This document shows positions 37,277 to 44,658 of a stretch of 44,658 bases of DNA, in pieces. The notes below the pieces were generated by a model. The model did no database searches, was not told where the DNA came from, and worked only from the letters and a program-made list of their open reading frames with translations. The stretch's first letter is position 1; every line of letters starts with the position of its first letter. Both the position numbers and the translations under genes were made by a program. Origin of the DNA: Methylobacterium haplocladii (lineage in GTDB: Bacteria > Pseudomonadota > Alphaproteobacteria > Rhizobiales > Beijerinckiaceae); NCBI RefSeq assembly GCF_007992175.1, contig NZ_BJZT01000021.1:1-44658 (forward strand), read 5' to 3'.

Positions 37277-38020
37277 TCAGTTCAAGCGCCGGCGCGCCAT
37301 CAGGGCGCGGGCGCGGTCGAGGTCGGCCTGGGTGTCGACGCCGAGCGGCAGGTCGTCGACGATCATCGCGTCGATGCGCATGCCGGCCTCCAGTGCGCGG
37401 AGCTGCTCCAGCTTCTCGCGCTGCTCCAGCTCGCCCTGCGGCAAGGCGACGAACCGAGTCAGCGCCTTCCGGCGATAGGCGTAGAGGCCGATATGGTGAA
37501 AGAGCGGGCCGTCGCCCCAGGGGGCGCGGGACCGGCTGAAATACAGCGCCCGCAGGCGGCCGGGGCCGACATGATGGCCGACGAGCTTGACCACGTTCGG
37601 GTTCTCCGCCTCGTCCGCACGCGTGATCACGGCGCAGAGGGTGGCGATGTCGACAGAGGGGTCGGAGAGCGGCGGCAGCACGGCGCCGATGACGGCCGGA
37701 TCGATCGTCGGCAGGTCGCCCTGGACGTTGACGACGACATCGTGCCGGCCCTCCGGATCGATTGTCTCCAGGGCCTCGGCGAGCCGGTCGGACCCGCTGG
37801 CATGGTCGAGGCTGGTCATCACCGCGAGGCCGCCCTGCGCCTCGATGAGGGTGACGATCTCGGCCGTGTCGGTGGCGACGACCACGGGGCCGATGCCCGC
37901 CTCCACGGCGCGGCGCCAGACATGCACGATCATCGGCTCGCCGGCGATCTCGGCCAGCGGCTTGTTCGGCAGGCGCGTCGCGGCAAGCCGTGCGGGAATC
38001 AGGACGAGGGGATCGGACAT
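37277..38020 (-). CDS. kdsB: 3-deoxy-manno-octulosonate cytidylyltransferase
   Basis: This 247-residue enzyme activates Kdo as CMP-Kdo for the lipopolysaccharide inner core. It begins [20 protein letters not shown], the nucleotide-binding loop of the family. [14 protein letters not shown] carries the metal-binding Asp, although the usual GDEP reads [24 protein letters not shown] and [13 protein letters not shown] follow as expected. The ATG at 38020 ([11 protein letters not shown]) fits the family; the frame runs to 38044. Confidence 0.96.
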   Translation of the reverse strand: MSDPLVLIPARLAATRLPNKPLAEIAGEPMIVHVWRRAVEAGIGPVVVATDTAEIVTLIEAQGGLAVMTSLDHASGSDRLAEALETIDPEGRHDVVVNVQGDLPTIDPAVIGAVLPPLSDPSVDIATLCAVITRADEAENPNVVKLVGHHVGPGRLRALYFSRSRAPWGDGPLFHHIGLYAYRRKALTRFVALPQGELEQREKLEQLRALEAGMRIDAMIVDDLPLGVDTQADLDRARALMARRRLN

Positions 38021-38305
38021 GTTTCGGAGCGGACGCGCGAGCACGGCTGGCGGGAGGCCGGTGCTTACCAGGGGCGGCGGCCGTTGTCATGAAAGCGCTC
38101 GGCGTGCCGGCAGCGTCGGGTGGACGACGTCCGCAGTGCGATCATTCGCTAAAAACCCGTGATGCGACCACGCGCGGCGTGCGCGGCCATTGTCAGAAAC
38201 GGGGCCGAGCGGCTAAGCACCTTCGAAAACCTCCAAAGTCCGGCGGCGCTTGCGTCGGGCGCTATGTAGCCCGGGTCCGAGACCCTGCGCGGGGAGCCGT
38301 CGAGA
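38021..38305. other. Divergent gap kdsB-cytochrome c
   Basis: About 285 bp hold no gene that I can support. The region should contain both promoters. A GC-rich inverted stretch, CCACGCGCGGCGTGCGCGG (near 38168-38186), is the only structure noted. Confidence 0.4.
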
Positions 38306-39265
38306 ATGAACTCTTTCGAGTTGAACAAGGTCGCGGGCGCCGTGCTCGGGACCCTGCTGTTCGCGTTTGGGACGGGCTTTCTCGCGGAACTGATCTACAC
38401 GCCGAAACCCGCCGGCAATGCGGGCTATGCCCTGCCCGGCGGCTCCGAGGGCGGGGAGCACGGCGCTGCCGCGCCGGCCGGTGGCGGCGAGACGGCCGCG
38501 CCGAAGGGCGAGGGCATCGCGGCGCTGCTCGCCAGCGCCGATGCCGAGAAGGGCAAGGCCGGCACCAAGGCCTGCCAGGCCTGCCACAGCTTCGAGAAGG
38601 GCGGCCCGAACAAGGTCGGTCCGGACCTCTGGGAGGTCGTCGGCCGCAAGAAGGGCTCGCACGAGGGCTTCGGCTATTCCGAGGCCATGAAGGCCAAGGG
38701 CGGCGAGTGGGGCTACGAGGAGCTCGACCACTTCCTGACGAAGCCCAGCGAGTACGTGAAGGGCACCAAGATGTCCTACCAGGGCATCTCCGCGGCACCC
38801 GAGCGCGCCAACGTCATCGCCTATCTGCGCACGCTCGCCGATACTCCGAAGCCGCTGCCGGCCGCGGAGAAGAAGGAAGAGCCCAAGAAGGACGACGCCA
38901 AGCCCGCCGAAGGCGACAAGAAGGCCGAGGGCGAGAAGAAGCCCGACGCAAAGGCGGTCGAGCCCGAGAAGAAGGCGGAAGAGGCCAAGCCTGTAGAGGG
39001 CGAGAAGAAAGCCGAAGGCGAGAAGAAGCCTGACGCTAAAGCTACCGAGCCCGCGAAGGCCGAAGAGGCCAAGCCATCAGAAGCCAAGCCGGCCGAAAAG
39101 GCTGCCGAGCCGGAGCAGAAGCCCGTGGAGGCTAAGCCCGACGGTGACAAGAAGGCGGAGGACGCGAAGCCTGCGGAGTCCGAGAAGAAGGCCGAGGACA
39201 CCAAGCCCGCAGAGGGCGACAAGCCGGCCGAGAAGCCCACCGAGGAGAAGCCGGCCCAGCCGTAA
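38306..39265 (+). CDS. Membrane-anchored cytochrome c with long repetitive tail
   Basis: This 319-residue protein has an N-terminal anchor (VAGAVLGTLLFAFGTGFLAEL, uncleaved type), then a class I cytochrome c domain. Heme attachment is CQACH (Cys 90, Cys 93, His 94) and the likely axial Met is 156 in GTKMSYQG. Up to residue 185 it resembles CycM/cytochrome c-552, which passes electrons to a terminal oxidase. The last 133 residues are almost only Lys, Glu, Ala, Pro and Asp, in imperfect units like KPAEGEKKAEG. The tail would face the periplasm. Confidence 0.95.
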   Translation: MNSFELNKVAGAVLGTLLFAFGTGFLAELIYTPKPAGNAGYALPGGSEGGEHGAAAPAGGGETAAPKGEGIAALLASADAEKGKAGTKACQACHSFEKGGPNKVGPDLWEVVGRKKGSHEGFGYSEAMKAKGGEWGYEELDHFLTKPSEYVKGTKMSYQGISAAPERANVIAYLRTLADTPKPLPAAEKKEEPKKDDAKPAEGDKKAEGEKKPDAKAVEPEKKAEEAKPVEGEKKAEGEKKPDAKATEPAKAEEAKPSEAKPAEKAAEPEQKPVEAKPDGDKKAEDAKPAESEKKAEDTKPAEGDKPAEKPTEEKPAQP

Positions 39266-39399
39266 CGGCCGATACGCGACGCCGCCGAGGCTTCCGTCCT
39301 GCGCGCACGCGCCGGATTGGCCTCCGAGCGGCGTCCGTCCTAGAACGGCCCCCGATCCTCGCAGCGACCCTGCCGCGGGATCCGGGAGACCGCCTCAAC

Positions 39400-41310
39400 G
39401 TGACAGCCTACGCCGCGATCGGACGCCGCAGTTTCCTCGCCGGAGCTCTGGCCATAGCTGCCGCCCGCAACGCCGTTGCGCAGGGAGGCGCCGATCCGGC
39501 TCAGGTCTCCGCGCAGGAAGCGCCCGGCACCTGGCGTCACGCCCTCACGCTGCTCGGCGATCCGAAGTATCCGCCGGACTTCAAGCATTTCGAATACGCC
39601 GACCCCGCTGCGCCGAAGGGGGGGCTGGTACGCCTCGGGGCGCAGGGCGGCTTCGACAACCTCAACTTCATCGTCAACGGCCTCAAGGGCGACCTCGAGG
39701 GCGGGATCACCCAGATCTACGAGACGCTGATGGAGGACTCGACCGACGAGCCGTTCTCCTCCTACGGCCAGATCGCCGAGGGCGTGCGAATCGCCGAGGA
39801 CGGAAAGTCCGTCACCTATCGGCTGCGACCGCAGGCCAAGTGGCACGACGGCCAGCCGCTCACCGTCGAGGACGTGATCTGGTCCTTCGACACGCTGAAG
39901 GCCAACAGCCCGTTCTACGCCGCCTATTACCAGAGCGTCTCGAAGGCCGAGAAGACGGCCGAGCGCGAGGTCACCTTCCGCTTCGACGAGGCCGGCAACC
40001 GCGAGCTACCGCAGGTGCTCGGCCAGATGCAGGTGCTTCCGAAGCACTGGTGGACCGGGAAGGACGCGCAGGGCAAGCCGCGCGACGCCACTCAGACCAC
40101 CCTGGAGATCCCCCTCGGCTCCGGCCCCTATCGCCTCGCCAAGATCGATGCCGGCCGCAGCGCCGTCTACGAGCGCGTCGACGATTACTGGGGCAAGGAC
40201 CTGCCCGTGAACGTCGGTCGCAACAACTTCCAGACTGTGCGCTTCGAGTACTTTCGCGATGGCTCGGTGCTGCTGGAGGCGCTGAAGGGCGATCTGTACG
40301 ACTTCCGCACCGAGAACATCGCCCGCAACTGGGCCACCGCCTACGACGACTTCCCCGCCGTGAAGGAAGGCCGGCTGATCAAGGAGGAGTTTCCGGGCCG
40401 CGGCACCGGCATCATGCAGGCCTTCGTGTTCAACCTGCGCCGGGACAAGTTCAAGGACGAGCGCGTGCGCCGGGCCTTCAACCTCGCGATGAACTTCGAG
40501 GAGATGAACCGGCAGCTCTTCTACGGGCTCTACAGCCGGATCGATTCCTACTTCTTCGGCTCGGAGTTGGCCGCCGGCCCGGGCCTGCCGGAGGGCGCCG
40601 AGAAAGCCTTGCTCGAAGGGCTCAAGGACAAGATTCCGGCCGGCGTCTTCACCGAGCGCTACAAGAACCCGGTCAACGACACCCCCGAAGCCGTGCGCAC
40701 CAATCTCCGCGAAGCCGTAAAACTGCTGCGCGAGGCCGGCTACGAGCTCAAGGGCGGCCAGATGGTTAACAAGGCCAGCGGCGAACCGCTTACCGTCGAG
40801 TTCCTGGAATTCCAGAACGTCTTCGAGCGGGTGATCCTGCCCTTCGCCGCGCAGCTGAAGCTCATCGGTATCCAGAGCTCGATCCGAGTGATCGACCAGG
40901 CCCAATACCAGAACCGGATGCGCGGCTACGAGTTCGACATCACCACCTCGAACTGGCCGGAATCGCTCTCGCCCGGCAACGAGCAGCGCGAGTTCTGGGG
41001 GGCCGCCGCCGCCGACAAGCCGGGTACGCGCAACATCGCTGGCATCAAGGACCCGGCCGTCGACGCGCTGATCGAGAAGCTGATCTACTCCACCGACCGC
41101 GAGAGCCAGATCGCTGCGACCCGCGCCCTCGACCGGGTGCTGCTCGCCCACAACTATGTCCTGCCGCAATGGTCCTCGCCGGTGACGCGGACGATCCACT
41201 GGAACCGGTTCTCGCGGCCGAAGGTGCTGCCGAAATACGGCGGCTCGGGCTTCCCGACGACGTGGTGGTACGACGAGGGGCTCGCTGCGAAGACAGGGGC
41301 GCCGCGTTGA
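39400..41310 (+). CDS. ABC transporter solute-binding protein, family 5 (YejA-like)
   Basis: This 636-residue protein starts at a GTG with a twin-arginine signal (GRRSFLAGALAIAAARNAVA). The family 5 peptide/nickel-binding fold follows: PAAPKGGLVRLGAQGGFDNL, ADDGKSVTYRLRPQAKWHDG-like segment near 130-150, and IKLIGIQSSIRVID-like segment near 485. Length and the KHFEYADPAAPKGG start resemble YejA-type binders. The next gene is a paralogue that overlaps by 4 bp. No permease or ATPase gene is present on this side. Confidence 0.94.
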   Translation: MTAYAAIGRRSFLAGALAIAAARNAVAQGGADPAQVSAQEAPGTWRHALTLLGDPKYPPDFKHFEYADPAAPKGGLVRLGAQGGFDNLNFIVNGLKGDLEGGITQIYETLMEDSTDEPFSSYGQIAEGVRIAEDGKSVTYRLRPQAKWHDGQPLTVEDVIWSFDTLKANSPFYAAYYQSVSKAEKTAEREVTFRFDEAGNRELPQVLGQMQVLPKHWWTGKDAQGKPRDATQTTLEIPLGSGPYRLAKIDAGRSAVYERVDDYWGKDLPVNVGRNNFQTVRFEYFRDGSVLLEALKGDLYDFRTENIARNWATAYDDFPAVKEGRLIKEEFPGRGTGIMQAFVFNLRRDKFKDERVRRAFNLAMNFEEMNRQLFYGLYSRIDSYFFGSELAAGPGLPEGAEKALLEGLKDKIPAGVFTERYKNPVNDTPEAVRTNLREAVKLLREAGYELKGGQMVNKASGEPLTVEFLEFQNVFERVILPFAAQLKLIGIQSSIRVIDQAQYQNRMRGYEFDITTSNWPESLSPGNEQREFWGAAAADKPGTRNIAGIKDPAVDALIEKLIYSTDRESQIAATRALDRVLLAHNYVLPQWSSPVTRTIHWNRFSRPKVLPKYGGSGFPTTWWYDEGLAAKTGAPR

Positions 41311-43304
41311 GCAAGGAGCCCAGCCAGCACGTCCCCGTCATTGCGAGCGAAGCGAAGCAATCCAGGGTCAACGGGCTGACGTCGCGGGTGTGGCCCTGGA
41401 TTGCTTCGCCTCCGGCTCGCAATGACGGGGGGCTGCAGCCGAGCCGGCGTGGCCTCGTGATCGGGGCCGGCGCATTCGCAGCGGCCGGCATGCTGCCGAT
41501 GCGCGCCCGCGCGGACGACGCACCGCGTGTCGCGCACGGCCTCTCCAGCTTCGGTGACCTGAAATACCCGGCCGATTTCCGAGCCTTCGACTACGTGAAC
41601 CCGGAGGCCCCGCGCGGCGGCGGCTTCTCGGCGCAGATCACGCAGACCTTCGGCAACCAGGCCTTCGACACCTTCGACACCCTCAACGCCTACGTCTTCC
41701 GCGGCAACGGCGCGGCGGGCATGAACCTGACCTTCGACACGCTGATGGTGCGGGCGCTCGATGAGCCGGACGCGCTCTACGGCCTCGTGGCGCGGGCCGT
41801 CGAGATCAGCTCGGACGGCCTGACCTATCGCTTCTTCCTGCGCCCGCAGGCGCGTTTCCACGACGGCACCCGGCTGACGGCGAAGGACGCGGCCTTCTCG
41901 CTGTCGATCCTGAAGGAGAAGGGCCACCCGACGATCTCCCAGGTGATCCGCGACATGGCGGAGGCCACGGCCGAGAACGACGAGACGCTGGTGGTGCGCT
42001 TCACCGCCGGCCGCAGCCGGGATCTGCCGCTGGTCGTGGCGCAGCTGCCGATCTTTTCCGCAGCCTATTTCGGCGGTCGCGATTTCGAGGAGCCGACGCT
42101 GAAGGCGCCGCTCGGCTCCGGCCCGTACCGGGTCGGGCGCATGGAGATCGGCCGCTTCATCGAGCACGAGCGCGTTCCGGACTATTGGGCGGCCGATCTG
42201 CCGGTGGCGATCGGCCAGAACAACTTCGACCGGATCCGGTACGAGTATTTTCGTGATCGGCAGGTGGCGTTCGAAGCCTTCAAGGGCGGTGCCTTCACCT
42301 ATCGCCAGGAATACACCGCTCGGATCTGGGCGAACGGCTACGACTTTCCGGCCGTGCGCGAGGGCCGTGTGAAGCGCGACACGCTGCCGGACCTGTCGCC
42401 GCCCAACATCCAGGGCTGGTACTTCAACAGCCGCCGGGAGGCCTTCAGGGATCCGCGCATCCGCGAGGCGATCGGGCTGTGCTTCGATTTCCCCTGGACA
42501 AACCGTTCGGCGATGTTCGGGGCCTATACCCGCACGAGCTCTTACTTCGAGAAGACCGACCTGATGGCCAACGGGCCACCTTCGGCCGAGGAACTGGCCC
42601 TGCTCGAACCGCTGCACGAAAAGTTGCCGGCGCTTTGGGTGAAGGACGTCTTCGGCGAGCCGTTCACGCTGCCGGCGGCCGATGGGACCGGTCAGGATCG
42701 CACGCTGCTGGCGCGCGCCGTCGCTCTGCTGAAGGAGGCCGGCTGCACCCGCGAGGGCGGCACCATCCGGTTGCCGAGCGGCAAGCCGCTGGAATTCGAG
42801 TTCCTGGACAACGACTCCGTGTTCGAGCCGGTGGTTCAGCCCTTCATCAAGAATCTCGGTCTGATCGGCATCAAGGCCAACCAGCGCGTGGTCGATGCCT
42901 CGCAATATCAGGCTCGGATGCGCGACTTCGATTTCGATGTCGCCTCCCGGGCCTCGGGGGCAGACCCGACGCCGGGGCCCGAGATCCGCGAGGCGTTCGG
43001 CTCGCGTTCGGCCGGCATCCCCGGCTCGAACAACCTCGCCGGCATCGACGACCCGGCGGTCGACGCGCTGCTGGACAAGATTGCCGCCGCCGCTTCCCGC
43101 GCGGAGCTGACCATCGCCTGCCGCGCCCTCGACCGCGTGCTGCGCGCCGGGCGCTACTGGATCCCGATGTGGTATTCTCCGAACCACCGGCTCGCGGTCT
43201 GGGACGTGTTCGGCCGACCGGAAAAGCCCCCGCAATACGCCCTCGGTGCGCCGGGTCTGTGGTGGTTCGACGAGGACAAGGCCAAGCGGATCGGGCGCAA
43301 CTGA
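41307..43304 (+). CDS. Second family 5 solute-binding protein, with repeat inserted in its signal region
   Basis: This protein of about 665 residues is paralogous to its upstream neighbour; both share YPADF.AFDYVNPEAPRGG-like starts and KNLGLIGIKANQRVVDASQY-like segments. The TTG start overlaps the previous stop (TTGA). Residues 11-40 are the translation of a 90-bp palindromic repeat; the Tat signal proper (SRRGLVIGAGAFAAAGMLP, Arg 47-48) follows, with cleavage near ARA-DD. Without the insert the n-region would have an ordinary length. Starts after the repeat would lose the twin arginines. Confidence 0.92.
   Translation: MSKEPSQHVPVIASEAKQSRVNGLTSRVWPWIASPPARNDGGLQPSRRGLVIGAGAFAAAGMLPMRARADDAPRVAHGLSSFGDLKYPADFRAFDYVNPEAPRGGGFSAQITQTFGNQAFDTFDTLNAYVFRGNGAAGMNLTFDTLMVRALDEPDALYGLVARAVEISSDGLTYRFFLRPQARFHDGTRLTAKDAAFSLSILKEKGHPTISQVIRDMAEATAENDETLVVRFTAGRSRDLPLVVAQLPIFSAAYFGGRDFEEPTLKAPLGSGPYRVGRMEIGRFIEHERVPDYWAADLPVAIGQNNFDRIRYEYFRDRQVAFEAFKGGAFTYRQEYTARIWANGYDFPAVREGRVKRDTLPDLSPPNIQGWYFNSRREAFRDPRIREAIGLCFDFPWTNRSAMFGAYTRTSSYFEKTDLMANGPPSAEELALLEPLHEKLPALWVKDVFGEPFTLPAADGTGQDRTLLARAVALLKEAGCTREGGTIRLPSGKPLEFEFLDNDSVFEPVVQPFIKNLGLIGIKANQRVVDASQYQARMRDFDFDVASRASGADPTPGPEIREAFGSRSAGIPGSNNLAGIDDPAVDALLDKIAAAASRAELTIACRALDRVLRAGRYWIPMWYSPNHRLAVWDVFGRPEKPPQYALGAPGLWWFDEDKAKRIGRN
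41333..41430. repeat. Palindromic repeat family 1, copy inside a coding region
   Basis: The ends CCCCGTCATTGCGAGC and GCTCGCAATGACGGGG pair. The core GTCAT...ATGAC (41337-41426) is exactly 90 bp, so it keeps the reading frame. Internal arms GAAGCAATCCAGG and CCTGGATTGCTTC also pair. Compare the intergenic copy at 36159-36249. Confidence 0.93.
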
Positions 43305-43400
43305 TGGTGTAGGACGGTCGGCGGCCGCGGGCGTGTCGTGCGACAGCGGCGGCCGCGAGAGACGGTGGCCGCGCCTGACGGCACGACCCATCTCCCGCTG

Positions 43401-44081
43401 ATGGCCCCAGCCCGCCCGTCATTCGAAACCACCGCCGCCCGCTTGCGTGCCTGCCGGATCTGCCGGGACGCGCCGCTCTACGGCGCGCCGCTGCCGCAGG
43501 AGCCGCTACCGATCGTGCAGGGCTCGGGCGGTGCCCGGCTCTGCATCGCGAGCCAGGCGCCGGGCAATCGGGCGCATCGCTCCGGCGTGCCGTTCATGGA
43601 TCCGTCGGGCGTGCGGCTGCGCGACTGGCTCGGCCTTGGCGAACCGGACTTTTACGACGCCCGGCGCGTCGCTATCGTGCCGATGGGCGCGTGCTTCCCC
43701 GGTCTCGACGCCAAGGGCGGCGACCGGCCGCCGCGGCGCGAATGCGCCGAACGCTGGCGCGCGGAACTCTTCGCCGGGCTGCCCCGGCTGGAACTGATCC
43801 TGGTGATTGGGCAATACGCGCAGGGCTGGCACCTCGGCCGTATGGAGGGCGGTCTGACCGAGACCGTGCGGCGCTGGCGCGAGATCCTGTCGGAGCCCCG
43901 CACGCCCCGCATCCTGCCGCTGCCCCATCCCTCCTGGCGCAACAACGGCTGGCTCAAGCGCGAGCCGTGGTTCGAGGCGGAGCTCCTGCCGGTGTTGAAG
44001 GCCGAGGTGGCTCGGGTGATGGGCACACCCCGAGAACCGGCCACGGCGCGCGCGGCATTGACAGCGTCCGCTACCCGGTGA
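43401..44081 (+). CDS. Uracil-DNA glycosylase family protein
   Basis: This protein of about 226 residues resembles the UDG superfamily. It has an N-terminal CRIC pair (ACRICRD, possible metal ligands), [20 protein letters not shown] (the GxxPG-type loop), [14 protein letters not shown] and the leucine-loop-like [15 protein letters not shown]. Uracil removal is inferred from the family only. The start is uncertain: the ATG at 43401 gives a compact protein, but a GTG at 43365 or 43338 is possible and none has a good ribosome-binding site. Confidence 0.85.
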   Translation: MAPARPSFETTAARLRACRICRDAPLYGAPLPQEPLPIVQGSGGARLCIASQAPGNRAHRSGVPFMDPSGVRLRDWLGLGEPDFYDARRVAIVPMGACFPGLDAKGGDRPPRRECAERWRAELFAGLPRLELILVIGQYAQGWHLGRMEGGLTETVRRWREILSEPRTPRILPLPHPSWRNNGWLKREPWFEAELLPVLKAEVARVMGTPREPATARAALTASATR

Positions 44082-44112
44082 TGGTGCCGCCACCTTTCCA
44101 CCGGGACCGCCG

Positions 44113-44658
44113 ATGCAAGACCCCCGCGACCGCCTGATCGTCGCCCTTGACCTCCCCGACGTGAATGAGGCGGAGGCGCTGGTGGAGCGCATCGGCGATG
44201 CCGCGACGTTCTACAAGATCGGCTACCGGCTCGGGTACGCGGGCGGCCTCGATTTCGCCGCGCGGCTCGCCCGGCGCGGTTTGAAGACGTTCCTCGATCT
44301 GAAGCTTCACGACATCGGCAATACCGTGGAGGAGGGGGTGCGCTCGCTCGGCGGCCTCGGTGCGACGTTCCTCACGGTGCATGCCTATCCGCAGACCATG
44401 CGCGCCGCCGTCCGCGGTGCTTCCGGAAGCGGTCTGAACATCCTCGCCGTGACCGTGCTGACCTCCTACGACGAGGCCGATGCGCGTGAGGCCGGCTATG
44501 CGCTGCCGGTGGCCGATCTCGTCGCGCAGCGATCGCGACAGGCGGCGGAGGCGGGAATCGACGGCATCGTCTGCAGCGCGGTCGAGGCGGTCGCGGTGCG
44601 CGCGGTCATCGGCCCGGACAGGCTCGTGGTGACGCCGGGCATCCGACCGGCGGGAGCC
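44113..44658 (+). CDS. pyrF: Orotidine 5'-phosphate decarboxylase (partial, runs off the edge)
   Basis: The frame opens at the ATG at 44113 and stays open to the window end, giving 182 residues of a protein usually about 230-240 long. It makes UMP from OMP in pyrimidine synthesis. [11 protein letters not shown] holds the first catalytic-barrel strand, [11 protein letters not shown] is the active-site KxHDI motif, and [12 protein letters not shown] begins the phosphate-binding loop. It lies 31 bp after the UDG-family gene on the same strand. Confidence 0.97.
   Translation, partial: MQDPRDRLIVALDLPDVNEAEALVERIGDAATFYKIGYRLGYAGGLDFAARLARRGLKTFLDLKLHDIGNTVEEGVRSLGGLGATFLTVHAYPQTMRAAVRGASGSGLNILAVTVLTSYDEADAREAGYALPVADLVAQRSRQAAEAGIDGIVCSAVEAVAVRAVIGPDRLVVTPGIRPAGA

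Noticed and set aside
38880..39250. CRISPR-like periodicity
   Set aside because: The periodicity comes from codons of the Lys/Glu/Ala/Pro tail of cytochrome c. Units vary and there are no spacers.
41154..43391. 745-aa open frame on the minus strand opposite the second solute-binding protein
   Set aside because: It is the antisense of a clear family 5 binding protein; no domain or signal was seen.

Overview
This is a GC-rich chromosomal window from an alphaproteobacterium, most likely a Methylobacterium/Methylorubrum-type member of the Hyphomicrobiales. That placement is inferred from gene order and families (ChvI-ChvG-HprK-EIIA-HPr operon, FdxA, CarD, RpoH, DUF2735, DUF3108) and from the intergenic palindromic repeats; no species can be proven from the sequence alone. 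There are no rRNA genes, CRISPR arrays, transposases or phage genes. One tRNA gene (Pro, CGG) lies at 577-653.

Layout. 1-576 is a poorly coding, possibly decayed stretch at the 3' side of tRNA-Pro. 738-4428 holds an Sfp-type phosphopantetheinyl transferase, an MFS carrier, a LysR regulator and a tiny membrane protein. 4647-12444 is a minus-strand block for stress and RNA metabolism: an RpoH-type sigma factor, CarD, ferredoxin FdxA, the Hsp15-like S4 protein, a Suv3-type RNA helicase with a very long charged tail, and two exported proteins of unknown role. 12851-14299 has a DUF2735 protein and an acyl-CoA dehydrogenase. 14456-18582 is the minus-strand operon chvI-chvG-hprK-EIIA(Man)-HPr, which joins an envelope/acid-sensing two-component system to a regulatory phosphotransferase chain. 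18875-22740 has a HugZ-like protein and a large hybrid histidine kinase whose ATPase and C-terminal phosphotransfer domains look degenerate. 22885-24693 is lepA. 25565-28860 is a PepSY-centred module: PepSY gene, OmpR-type regulator and sensor kinase on minus, with a divergent PepSY gene and two single-helix microproteins (26 and 31 aa) on plus. 28868-31840 holds a Tat-exported alpha/beta hydrolase and typA/bipA. 32110-33360 holds an orphan minC and a pterin dehydratase. 33580-36084 is a complete three-gene ABC importer. 36287-38020 holds pheA and kdsB. 38306-44658 holds a membrane-anchored cytochrome c with a long repetitive Lys/Glu/Ala/Pro tail, two tandem family 5 solute-binding proteins, a uracil-DNA-glycosylase-family protein and the start of pyrF.

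The most interesting signals are small. (1) A 90-bp mobile palindromic repeat lies in frame inside the Tat signal region of the second solute-binding protein, and a sister copy lies between convergent genes at 36159-36249. (2) A second hairpin repeat family occurs three times, always in the same orientation 45-100 nt before a minus-strand start codon. (3) A perfect 10-bp hairpin covers the ribosome-binding site of the PepSY-linked sensor kinase. (4) The hybrid kinase keeps its phospho-acceptor His and Asp but has lost key ATP-binding residues. (5) The two microproteins share a core motif and follow a PepSY gene whose promoter region has an 11-bp-period direct repeat typical of OmpR-family operators.
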